Shown here piece by piece: positions 8,583 through 15,168 of a stretch of 28,119 nucleotides of DNA. The notes beneath the pieces were generated by a model. It was given only the letters and a program-made list of their open reading frames with translations. It was not told the DNA's origin and did not search any database. The DNA is from Oscillibacter sp. (GTDB lineage: Bacteria; Bacillota; Clostridia; Oscillospirales; Oscillospiraceae), in NCBI GenBank assembly GCA_003522105.1, contig DPGF01000082.1:1-28119 (forward strand). The letters run 5' to 3'. Every line of letters begins with the position of its first letter. The first letter of the stretch is position 1. A program made the translations under genes and the position numbers.

Positions 8583-9911
8583 TCAGTTGTCTCCCATGGT
8601 CCATTCCGCCATGATGAGCGAGAACCGCTCGCGCAGCGACTGCTCGTCGAGCTGCACGCTCCACTTGCTCCCGATCTCGGCGGCATACACTGCGTCCACC
8701 TGCTGCGCAAGCACAAAGCGATCACCGATATCGGCAAGTCCCTCGCGCGCCTCGCCCGTCAGGCGGTAGATCGTCAGCAGCTTTTCCCACGAACCGTTTT
8801 CGTTCGCGCGGTAGAAGGAAACGATGCTTTCGTCGCCGCCCGCACTGCGCGCGGCGGTCAGCTTGGCTTTGTTCCATTCCTCCGGCAGCACAAGGCTCCA
8901 GCCGTCGCTCACATTGTGGAAGCAGCTCTGCACGTCGCTCACAGTCCCGTCCACGCTGTACTGCTCCCACAGAACATAGTACTGCGGCTCGCTCTCCTCG
9001 TCAAAGCGCCGCAGCGCGCGTGTCATCGGCGCTTCGGTCACGCCGTCGTTGTTCTCATCGCGCGGAAAAAGGCCGAGGAAGATCTGCTCCGCGGGCGCCT
9101 GATTCACGTCCGCAGCGGAGGCAATGTTCTGCAACCGTCCGCCCCGCAGCGCCAGTACGTCCGTCACCGTCAGATTGTCGCCCGTCACGCTCGTGACAAA
9201 AAGCGCCTTTTCGCCGCCTGTCAGCGTCCCCGCCGTCAGTTGGCTCAGCTCTGCCACCGAAGAAGAGAGCCGCAGCGACGATTTAGCGCGCAAAACACCC
9301 TCATCCCAGTTGTAGTAATCGACGCGCGCACCGCTCTCTTCATCGCTGCAAATAATAAGCAGTTCCTGCTTTCCGTCGCCGTCCATGTCAAGATTTGCAT
9401 AGCGGGAATATCCCGTGATCAGCAGCGGCTCCGGCGTACCCGGACTAAGCGGATAAATGGACAGGCCCTGCACGTCCGAGCTGCTCTTATAGCCGACCAG
9501 GATCTCCTTCCGCCCGTCGCCGTCCAAATCGGCGTAGTTCACGCTGTAGATCTGGTTGGAAGTTCCCTCGATGACGGCATAACGCTCGTAGTTATCGCCG
9601 GCCGCCTTAAAAATGTAGATCTTCATAGGCTTTTTGTCGTTCGCGCGGCGGAAAAACGCCACAGCCTCTTCCTCGCCGTCACCGTCTAAGTCGATCATCT
9701 GCACGCTTTGCAGATTGCTGCCAGAGGTGGGCGCGGCATACTCCGCGCCGCTTGAAAGCAGCGCGTCGATCTGTGATTCGAGCGACTCATACTCGCCCGA
9801 GAGCTTCGGCAGGCGGTAGAGCGACGCCTCGGGCTTGGTAAATACGCAGCCTGAAAGCACCAGCACCAGTGCGCTCAGTACAAGCGCCGCCATCGTTTTT
9901 CTCATGCCCAT
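8583..9911 (-). CDS. Lipoprotein with DxDGDG (FG-GAP/VCBS-like) repeats
   Basis: Predicted lipid-anchored extracellular protein of 442 residues. The N-terminus is a lipoprotein signal peptide with lipobox LSGC and the modified Cys22. Three Ca-binding-loop-like repeats are visible: DLDGDG at about 74-79, DLDGDG at 128-133 and DMDGDG at 175-180, each followed by E/KE and a hydrophobic strand. These are typical of FG-GAP/VCBS beta-propeller blades. The second half is less repetitive. The start is ambiguous: ATG 9911, ATG 9905 and GTG 9914 all follow AAAGGAG; I list 9911. It is the first gene of the operon with the response regulator and kinase, so it may supply the signal to that system (inference). 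Its function is not known. Confidence 0.85.
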   Translation of the reverse strand: MGMRKTMAALVLSALVLVLSGCVFTKPEASLYRLPKLSGEYESLESQIDALLSSGAEYAAPTSGSNLQSVQMIDLDGDGEEEAVAFFRRANDKKPMKIYIFKAAGDNYERYAVIEGTSNQIYSVNYADLDGDGRKEILVGYKSSSDVQGLSIYPLSPGTPEPLLITGYSRYANLDMDGDGKQELLIICSDEESGARVDYYNWDEGVLRAKSSLRLSSSVAELSQLTAGTLTGGEKALFVTSVTGDNLTVTDVLALRGGRLQNIASAADVNQAPAEQIFLGLFPRDENNDGVTEAPMTRALRRFDEESEPQYYVLWEQYSVDGTVSDVQSCFHNVSDGWSLVLPEEWNKAKLTAARSAGGDESIVSFYRANENGSWEKLLTIYRLTGEAREGLADIGDRFVLAQQVDAVYAAEIGSKWSVQLDEQSLRERFSLIMAEWTMGDN

Positions 9912-9946
9912 CACGCTCCTTTCGCTTCCGATGCCTATTCTGAGTT

Positions 9947-9955
9947 ATCATATCA
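9947..9955 (-). promoter_or_regulatory. Extended -10 promoter for the lipoprotein-response regulator-kinase operon
   Basis: On the minus strand the sequence TGATATGAT gives a TGN extension followed by TATGAT, about 36 bases upstream of the chosen start codon. No good -35 hexamer is found 17 bases upstream (the hexamer there is TACCTT), so the call rests on the extended -10 element and position. Confidence 0.45.
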
Positions 9956-9998
9956 CGCAGCAAGCAAAAAAGGTAGTCCCTTTTATGAAAATCTCTTT

Positions 9999-10039
9999 AA
10001 AATAAAGGAGAGCAGCCTTCGCTGCTCTCCTTTTATTTT
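9999..10039 (-). terminator. Rho-independent terminator of the SLH protein gene
   Basis: The stem AAGGAGAGCAGC / GCTGCTCTCCTT is extended by A-T pairs and closed by a four-base loop (10017-10020). On the minus strand it is followed by a T-rich tail. The stop codon of the SLH gene (10040-10038) lies in the stem base. The A/T flanks make the element nearly symmetrical, so it could work on either strand. It separates the SLH gene from the lipoprotein operon. Confidence 0.85.
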
Positions 10040-12968
10040 AAAACTTGTAAAGCACCGTTGCCACCTGTGCGCGCGTCATTGCGCCGTTCGGACGGAAGCT
10101 GCCGTCGCTGAAGCCCGTAATGATGCCCATCTCGCTCAGCGTGCTCACATACTCCGCCGCCCAGGGCTGAATGGACGCTTTGTCGGTAAACTTGAGTGCC
10201 GGCTGGGCGTAGCCCTTTTCGGTCAGGCGGCCGAGCATCGTCACCGCCTCCTGACGGCTCACATTGGCCGCAGGGTTGAAGTAGAGCTTTCCGGAATCAT
10301 CGGAGCTGCCCTTGATGATGCCGAGGGCATACATCGTTTTCGCGCCGTCCAGTGCCCAGGGTGCGATCTGATTCACGTCGGCAAACGGGAGCTGAACGGA
10401 GGAAAGATCCACCGAAGCGCCAAGATAGCGGGAAAGCAGCACGGCAAACTCCTGACGGCTGATGTTCGTATCGGGCAGGAAATAGCCGTTGGAGCCGTTC
10501 GAAATACCGCTGCGCTTGAGGTACGCCACCGCGTCATTCGCCCAGTGCTCGTGCATGTCGGCAAAGGCGGGCATCGTGCTTGCCGTGCCGACGCTCACGC
10601 CTGCGCGGCTCAGGTTCCCGCTCGCATCACCCGCGACCACGCTCACGCGGTGCTGCGCACCGTCGGCAATGGGAAGCGCAATGCTCAGCGTGCCGTTCGC
10701 CTGATTGTAGGTGTAGGAGGAATGGCTCTTGCCGTCAAAGCTCACGCGGACGGTCGGAACGGCTGCGCCGTCGGTATCGTCGCTCACGCTGCCCGTTACG
10801 CTGTTGCTCGCAGCATCGTAGCGGAGCGTGATCTTCGGTGCGGTCGTGTCGGCCAGACCGCCGTAGGAAAGCACGAGCTGATCAAGGTAGATCGCGCTGA
10901 TGAGATCGCTCACGGAGGATACCGTCATGCCCGTGATGCTCGACGCCGTGCCGAGGTTCACCGTCAGCAGCTTCCAGCCGGAAAAATTCAGCGCGCCGAC
11001 ATTTACATATCCGGTATCCGTCACCAGAGCGAGCTGTGCGCCGCTGTTGTCACCATAGACCCAGAAATTGAGCTGGTCATAGTTCGAAGGTACGGCATAC
11101 TGCATGCCGATGTAGGCATCTCCGCCGCTGCCGGTCGCATAGTCGAGGCGTGCCGAAGCAAAGCCGTTATGAACGCGGCTCATGTCGTTATTATAGGAGA
11201 GCATCGCGCGTGTGCCGGTCATGGCGGCAAACGACGTCTCAAAACCGTCGAGCGTGCGCAGAGCGCGCGCCGTCACCGTCACAGGGATCGTGACCGAAAC
11301 ACGGCCAAGGCTCACCGTCACGCTGCCGCTGCCGACATTGCCGGAGGCCGTGAACACACCGTCCTCGATCGTGCCGACATTGCCCTGCACCGTCCAGACA
11401 AAGCCTCTGTGATCGCCCAGCACCGGCAGGTGACGATACATCGCCGCAGCGGAAAGCTCCGCCTTATCCCCCGCGCTCAGCGTGATGGCGCTCACGGCCT
11501 TGCCGTTCTGCTGCACGCTGATGCTGTCGGGCTGCGTCACGACCTCGATCTCAAGCTCGGCGCTTGCGCCGCCTGCGCTCGCGCGTACCGTCACCGTGCC
11601 GGAATCGGGTGCGGTCAGCACGTCATCTTCGATCGTGCCCCGGTCGGCGCGCAGCGTTACGTCGCGCGAAGACATCGGAATGTAATTCGTGTCGAGCACC
11701 GTCGCGCTGAGCTTCACCTGCGCGTTCGGCAGCACGCGGCTGCTCTCACTTTCAAGATACACATGCCCCACGGAGTTCGTCGGACGGTTGTCCGCCACAA
11801 GGAAGAGGTGATTCGTCACCGCGCGCTCGCTGCCGCCGGAGGGCTTGCTCACAAGCGATGCCGTCGTGCTGTCGGGATTCGTCGCGACCATCGCAGTCGA
11901 GCCGCCGCCGTCCAGACTCAGCGCCGTTTCGCAGCCAAGCTCAAGCATGCGCTCGGCGACCTGCGTCAGCGTCGCGCCGACGGAATAGCCGCTCTGGCGG
12001 CCGTCGATGGTGTACATCACAAGAGAGCCGTCGCGTCTGAGACCGACCGCCGTGCGCGGCGCGTTGCCGGCACTGAGACCGGAGCAGACCCGCCCGTTCT
12101 CCACGAGCTGATAGAGCGCGCCGATCAGATTCGTCACGCCGTCCCATTCGCTGCTGTTTGCGTCGACGGAGACCGTGATGCGGTCGCCGACGCGAAGCGC
12201 GCGAAGCGCATTGAGATAGTTTTCGCCGGAGTTGAGGTTGGCAGACAGTACATACTGTCCCCTGCCGACAGCCGTATCCACGCTGCCTTCCACAATATCC
12301 TCGACTTCGAGCGTCATTTCTCCGCCGATGCTCAGCTCACCGCGGCGCACCGAGCAGATCACATCATAGCCCGGCTCGCTCGTGCCAATAGTACCGCGGG
12401 CATTGAAGCTGTCGTCGTACATGAAAATGCCGAAAGAGGTCTGGCGGATATAGTTCATCGCCGAAATGCTGAAAGAATCATAATCCGTCTCAGCGCTGAT
12501 GCGAAGGTCGGGCTTTCCCATCACGGCGCTGCCGTCGTCATAAAAGCCCAAGGCATAATAACTGCCGGAAATATTGTGGAAAACGCCGTCGCTCATCACG
12601 CTGCCGAGCGCAATACCGTTGGCCGTATCGTAATAGTCGCCGTTGACGCCCGCAACCACGCGCCAGCCGTCCGCTTCCAGCGTACGCGCCGCCGACGAAA
12701 CGGTGGTGAGCTGCGTGCTGTAATCGCCGCTCGTCACGATGGGCTTCACGCTGCGGTTCGGCTCATAAACCACATAGTTTTCCTGCCGGAGATCGGAATA
12801 AGTATTGCTCCAGAACGTACCGGCGTTGAGCTCGGTGCGCTCATTGACCTCGACGTTTGAGCTGATCAGCTCGTCGCCGAGCGCGTCAGACGCGAACGCC
12901 GTCAGCGGAGCGGCCGCCAGCACGACCGCCAGCGACAGCGACAAAAACTTTCGAATGATGGATTTCAC
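10038..12968 (-). CDS. SLH-anchored phosphodiester glycosidase-like surface protein
   Basis: Secreted cell-surface protein of 976 residues. A Sec signal peptide ends near AFA at residue 26. Next comes a phosphodiester glycosidase (NAGPA, PF09992-type) domain from about 100 to 392, with GVNGDYYD at 107-114, NAPRTAVGL at 302-310 and LDGGGSTAM at 352-360. Two Ig-like bacterial domains follow (about 400-568), then a beta-rich, possibly carbohydrate-binding region (570-700) and another Ig-like domain (705-795). Three SLH repeats at about 801-850, 860-915 and 925-976 should bind the wall polymer. Family members remove sugar 1-phosphodiester caps; the substrate here is unknown. Start is GTG 12968-12966 behind AAGGAGG. 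It is monocistronic, with its own promoter and terminator. Confidence 0.92.
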   Translation of the reverse strand: MKSIIRKFLSLSLAVVLAAAPLTAFASDALGDELISSNVEVNERTELNAGTFWSNTYSDLRQENYVVYEPNRSVKPIVTSGDYSTQLTTVSSAARTLEADGWRVVAGVNGDYYDTANGIALGSVMSDGVFHNISGSYYALGFYDDGSAVMGKPDLRISAETDYDSFSISAMNYIRQTSFGIFMYDDSFNARGTIGTSEPGYDVICSVRRGELSIGGEMTLEVEDIVEGSVDTAVGRGQYVLSANLNSGENYLNALRALRVGDRITVSVDANSSEWDGVTNLIGALYQLVENGRVCSGLSAGNAPRTAVGLRRDGSLVMYTIDGRQSGYSVGATLTQVAERMLELGCETALSLDGGGSTAMVATNPDSTTASLVSKPSGGSERAVTNHLFLVADNRPTNSVGHVYLESESSRVLPNAQVKLSATVLDTNYIPMSSRDVTLRADRGTIEDDVLTAPDSGTVTVRASAGGASAELEIEVVTQPDSISVQQNGKAVSAITLSAGDKAELSAAAMYRHLPVLGDHRGFVWTVQGNVGTIEDGVFTASGNVGSGSVTVSLGRVSVTIPVTVTARALRTLDGFETSFAAMTGTRAMLSYNNDMSRVHNGFASARLDYATGSGGDAYIGMQYAVPSNYDQLNFWVYGDNSGAQLALVTDTGYVNVGALNFSGWKLLTVNLGTASSITGMTVSSVSDLISAIYLDQLVLSYGGLADTTAPKITLRYDAASNSVTGSVSDDTDGAAVPTVRVSFDGKSHSSYTYNQANGTLSIALPIADGAQHRVSVVAGDASGNLSRAGVSVGTASTMPAFADMHEHWANDAVAYLKRSGISNGSNGYFLPDTNISRQEFAVLLSRYLGASVDLSSVQLPFADVNQIAPWALDGAKTMYALGIIKGSSDDSGKLYFNPAANVSRQEAVTMLGRLTEKGYAQPALKFTDKASIQPWAAEYVSTLSEMGIITGFSDGSFRPNGAMTRAQVATVLYKF

Positions 12969-13013
12969 AATATGCCTCCTTGCTGAAATGCCTCGAATTG
13001 GTAAACATAATAC

Positions 13014-13042
13014 AGTATATCAGATGTCCTGCCATAAGTAAA
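13014..13042 (-). promoter_or_regulatory. Promoter of the SLH protein gene
   Basis: On the minus strand TTTACT (13042-13037), a 17-base spacer and TATACT (13019-13014) are preceded by TGA, an extended -10. The -10 lies about 46 bases upstream of the GTG start, in the 115-bp gap after hemW. A second TATTAT lies a few bases downstream but has no -35 partner. Confidence 0.6.
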
Positions 13043-13083
13043 GACGCAGAGATACGGAAAAGGTTTCCAAATTTTTTATTTTT

Positions 13084-14202
13084 TCACAGCGACAGCGCCT
13101 CGAGTACGCGCACGATGACGGCATTCGAAACGAGAAAGCCCTGCGGCGTCAGGTGCCAGCAGCCGTTTTCCTTTTGGGCAAGGCCGTGGCGCGCGCACTC
13201 TTCAAGCACCGCTTCCGCGTCCCGTGTGTCCTCCCTGAGCGTAGAAAGGTCAAGCCCCTGCACCGTACGCAGGGCGAGCATGACACGTTCCTCCTCACGC
13301 TCCTTTTCCGCGGGGCAAGCGCTTTCGGAAAGGCTCTCCCCTCCTGCGAGGTACGCGTTCAGATCGCGTGCACAGGCAAAGCGCTGTCCGCCAAAGTCCG
13401 AGTGCGCGCCCGGGCCAAAGCCCAGATATTCCTGCATCAGCCAGTATTTCAAATTGTGGCGTGATTCGCGTCCGGGACGTGCGAAATTGGAGATCTCATA
13501 CTGGTGGTAGCCCGCGCGCGCGAGCGTTTCGACCGTTGCAAGGTATTCCTCCGCCTGCGCGTCGTCATCGGGGATAACAAGGGCGTCCTTTTTCCTGTAA
13601 AGCGGCGTGCTCTCCTCGATCTTAAGCCCGTAGCAGGAGAGATGCTCCGGCTCCAGCGCGATCGCGGCGTCCAGGTTCTTCCGCCACCTCGCCATGCTCT
13701 GCTCGGGAAGACCGTAGATGAGATCGAGGCTCACATTGTCGAATCCTGCCGCGCGGGCGGCGCGCACCGCCGCAACGGTCTGCTCATGCGTGTGAACGCG
13801 GCCGATCAGGCGCAGTTCCTCATTGCTTGCAGACTGCATTCCGAGCGAGATGCGGTTGAAGCCGGCGCTTCTAAGCTGCCGCAGCGCGCGTTCTTCCCGC
13901 GCGCTGTCAGGGTTTGCCTCAGTCGTGATCTCGGCTTCTTTTGCCACATGGTAATGCGCAAAAACTGTTTCCAGAATGCGGCAGAGCCGGTCGGCGCCCA
14001 GATAGCTCGGTGTGCCGCCGCCAAAGTAAATGGTGTCAACGGTACAGTCCTTCGCCTCGGCCGCCCAATGGATCAGCTCGTGCCGCAGCGCCTCGGTGTA
14101 GGCGTCCATCTTCTCCTCCGAACGCGGCAGGGAATAGAAATCGCAGTAAATGCACTTCGCTTTGCAAAACGGGATATGGAGATACAGTCCCAGCGGTCGC
14201 AT
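13084..14202 (-). CDS. hemW: Radical SAM protein HemW (heme chaperone)
   Basis: HemW is a radical SAM protein related to coproporphyrinogen III dehydrogenase that acts as a heme chaperone. The 372-residue product begins with GLYLHIPFC and has the cluster motif Cys-x3-Cys-x2-Cys (CKAKCIYC). The next residues are Asp-Phe, so the fourth cysteine of true HemN (CxxxCxxCxC) is absent, which favours HemW. The GGGTPS motif and the C-terminal HemN-like region are present. I chose ATG 14202-14200, with AAAGGAG upstream; the frame extends to 14247 without a better start. The common neighbour lepA is not adjacent here. It is transcribed divergently from spoVAC. Confidence 0.93.
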   Translation of the reverse strand: MRPLGLYLHIPFCKAKCIYCDFYSLPRSEEKMDAYTEALRHELIHWAAEAKDCTVDTIYFGGGTPSYLGADRLCRILETVFAHYHVAKEAEITTEANPDSAREERALRQLRSAGFNRISLGMQSASNEELRLIGRVHTHEQTVAAVRAARAAGFDNVSLDLIYGLPEQSMARWRKNLDAAIALEPEHLSCYGLKIEESTPLYRKKDALVIPDDDAQAEEYLATVETLARAGYHQYEISNFARPGRESRHNLKYWLMQEYLGFGPGAHSDFGGQRFACARDLNAYLAGGESLSESACPAEKEREEERVMLALRTVQGLDLSTLREDTRDAEAVLEECARHGLAQKENGCWHLTPQGFLVSNAVIVRVLEALSL

Positions 14203-14235
14203 CGCGTCAGCTCCTTTGTCAACATGTTCCTGCCT

Positions 14236-14263
14236 ATTGTAACACAAACTATGCTGCGCGCAA
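14236..14263 (-). promoter_or_regulatory. Promoter of hemW
   Basis: On the minus strand TACAAT (14241-14236) has TGT in front, an extended -10. TTGCGC (14263-14258) lies 16 bases upstream as a weak -35. It is about 34 bases upstream of the hemW start in the divergent gap to spoVAC. Confidence 0.55.
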
Positions 14264-14327
14264 GATGCTCCCGCGCGGATATTCCGCCCGTTTCCGGCAA
14301 AGACTACGGGGAAAGGAGTGATCTCAC

Positions 14328-14762
14328 ATGGATATGACCCCGCAGGAATATCAGGCCTATGTCAAACGCCTTTCACCCAAATCGCCGATCTTCAAGGATA
14401 CTGCCTTCGCTTTCTGCATCGGCGGCGCGATCTGCGCGCTCGGACAGCTGATCCAGACAGGCTTTCTTTCGCTCGGCCTTGAAAAAGCAGACGCAGGCAC
14501 CGCGACCTCGATCTGCCTCATCTTCCTCTCCGCACTTCTGACAGGACTCAATCTCTACAACTCCATTGCGCGCTTTGCCGGCGCGGGCACGCTCGTACCC
14601 ATCACAGGCTTTGCAAATTCCGTCGTTTCCCCCGCCATCGACTTCAAAAGTGAAGGACTCATCACCGGCATGGCGTCAAAGATGTTCGTGGTCGCAGGCC
14701 CGGTCATTGTCTTTGGCACACTCGCAAGCGTCGTGTATGGCGTTATCCTGATGCTGCTGTGA
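14328..14762 (+). CDS. spoVAC: Stage V sporulation protein AC
   Basis: SpoVA proteins form the channel that moves dipicolinic acid into the forespore and out during germination; SpoVAC is a small membrane subunit. The 144-residue product matches the SpoVAC layout: a short charged N-terminus with LSPKSP, a membrane segment with IGGAICALGQ, then LSALLTGLNLY, and the strongly conserved FAGAGTLVPITGFANS followed by DFKSEGLI. The N-terminal extension and KSEG favour SpoVAC over SpoVAE. Start is ATG 14328, nine bases after AAAGGAG; a second in-frame ATG lies six bases on. The usual partners spoVAD and spoVAE are absent, so it is isolated. Forespore sigma-G control is expected from the family, but no convincing site was found. 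Confidence 0.9.
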   Translation: MDMTPQEYQAYVKRLSPKSPIFKDTAFAFCIGGAICALGQLIQTGFLSLGLEKADAGTATSICLIFLSALLTGLNLYNSIARFAGAGTLVPITGFANSVVSPAIDFKSEGLITGMASKMFVVAGPVIVFGTLASVVYGVILMLL

Positions 14763-14793
14763 CGGAAAGGGCGCGTGCCGGGCGCTCTTTCCG
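14763..14793 (+). terminator. Probable terminator hairpin after spoVAC
   Basis: CGGAAAG (14763-14769) pairs with CTTTCCG (14787-14793), continued by a G-T pair and GCGC/GCGC, with a seven-base loop. It begins right after the spoVAC stop codon. Only a short T stretch follows, so termination strength is uncertain. Confidence 0.6.
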
Positions 14794-14921
14794 CCCATTT
14801 CCGCGTAAGCGCGGTCAAGGGGCAAATTGACGAATTTCTCTTTTCCTTCCCCGCACCGCACGAAAAAGAATAAAGCGTGTCCATTCATGTTTTATACGCG
14901 GATATTCTGTTGACATAACGA

Positions 14922-14951
14922 TGTGGAAAACTCTGTGGAAACTGTGAATAA
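14922..14951 (+). promoter_or_regulatory. Cluster of three DnaA-box-like sequences
   Basis: Compared with the box TGTGGATAA (reverse complement of TTATCCACA), the region has TGTGGAAAA (14922-14930, one mismatch), TGTGGAAAC (14934-14942, two) and TGTGAATAA (14943-14951, one). All face the same way, within 30 bases. It sits about 130 bases upstream of the promoter of the GyrB-like gene. DnaA binding is inference. Confidence 0.4.
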
Positions 14952-15079
14952 CTTTGTTCCCCCAGTCTTTTTTCCGTGGTTGACGTTTTATTATGCCCGA
15001 CACACTTCGGCATAAACAGCACCCCTATCCTCCCAACTTCCGCATTTTCGCACCGCCGACAAAAATCTCCGCCGTCCAC

Positions 15080-15108
15080 TTGCTATTGTGGTCAAAAAAT
15101 CGTATAAT
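15080..15108 (+). promoter_or_regulatory. Promoter of the GyrB-like gene
   Basis: TTGCTA (15080-15085), a 17-base spacer and a perfect TATAAT (15103-15108). The start codon at 15169 lies about 60 bases further on. The promoter falls inside the upstream extension of the reading frame, which supports the downstream start. Confidence 0.78.
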
Positions 15109-15168
15109 GTACTAAATTTTGTGTTTGACGATCAGAATGTTAATTTTCGGCGAAATGGAGAATGCGCA

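Larger units (their letters stand above)
14763..15168. other. 406-bp intergenic region before the GyrB-like gene
   Basis: No gene is supported here; small open frames on both strands lack ribosome sites and recognisable products. It contains the spoVAC terminator, a small CCGCG/CGCGG hairpin at 14801-14814, three DnaA-box-like sequences (14922-14951) just after a TTGACA, an imperfect ATGCC(C)GA/TCGGCAT hairpin near 14992-15013, and the promoter at 15080-15108. The stretch is clearly more AT-rich than the flanking genes. Confidence 0.7.

Noticed and set aside
10545..12860. Long plus-strand open frame of 771 codons
   Set aside because: It is antisense to the SLH protein gene, which has clear domains, a ribosome site, a promoter and a terminator.
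14277..14306. Possible sigma-G promoter (GGATA, 18 bases, AAGACTA) for spoVAC
   Set aside because: Only five of seven -10 positions fit, and the start of transcription would fall on the ribosome binding site.
14910..14938. TTGACA at 14910-14915 as a promoter for the GyrB-like gene
   Set aside because: No -10 element lies 16-18 bases downstream; the promoter at 15080-15108 is much better.
14203..15168. Possible replication origin, because gene direction flips here and DnaA-box-like sequences are present
   Set aside because: Sampled lines show the plus strand to be C-rich or balanced on both sides, with no visible GC-skew reversal. dnaA, dnaN and rpmH are absent, and three genes to the right run on the minus strand. 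A cumulative GC-skew plot would decide.
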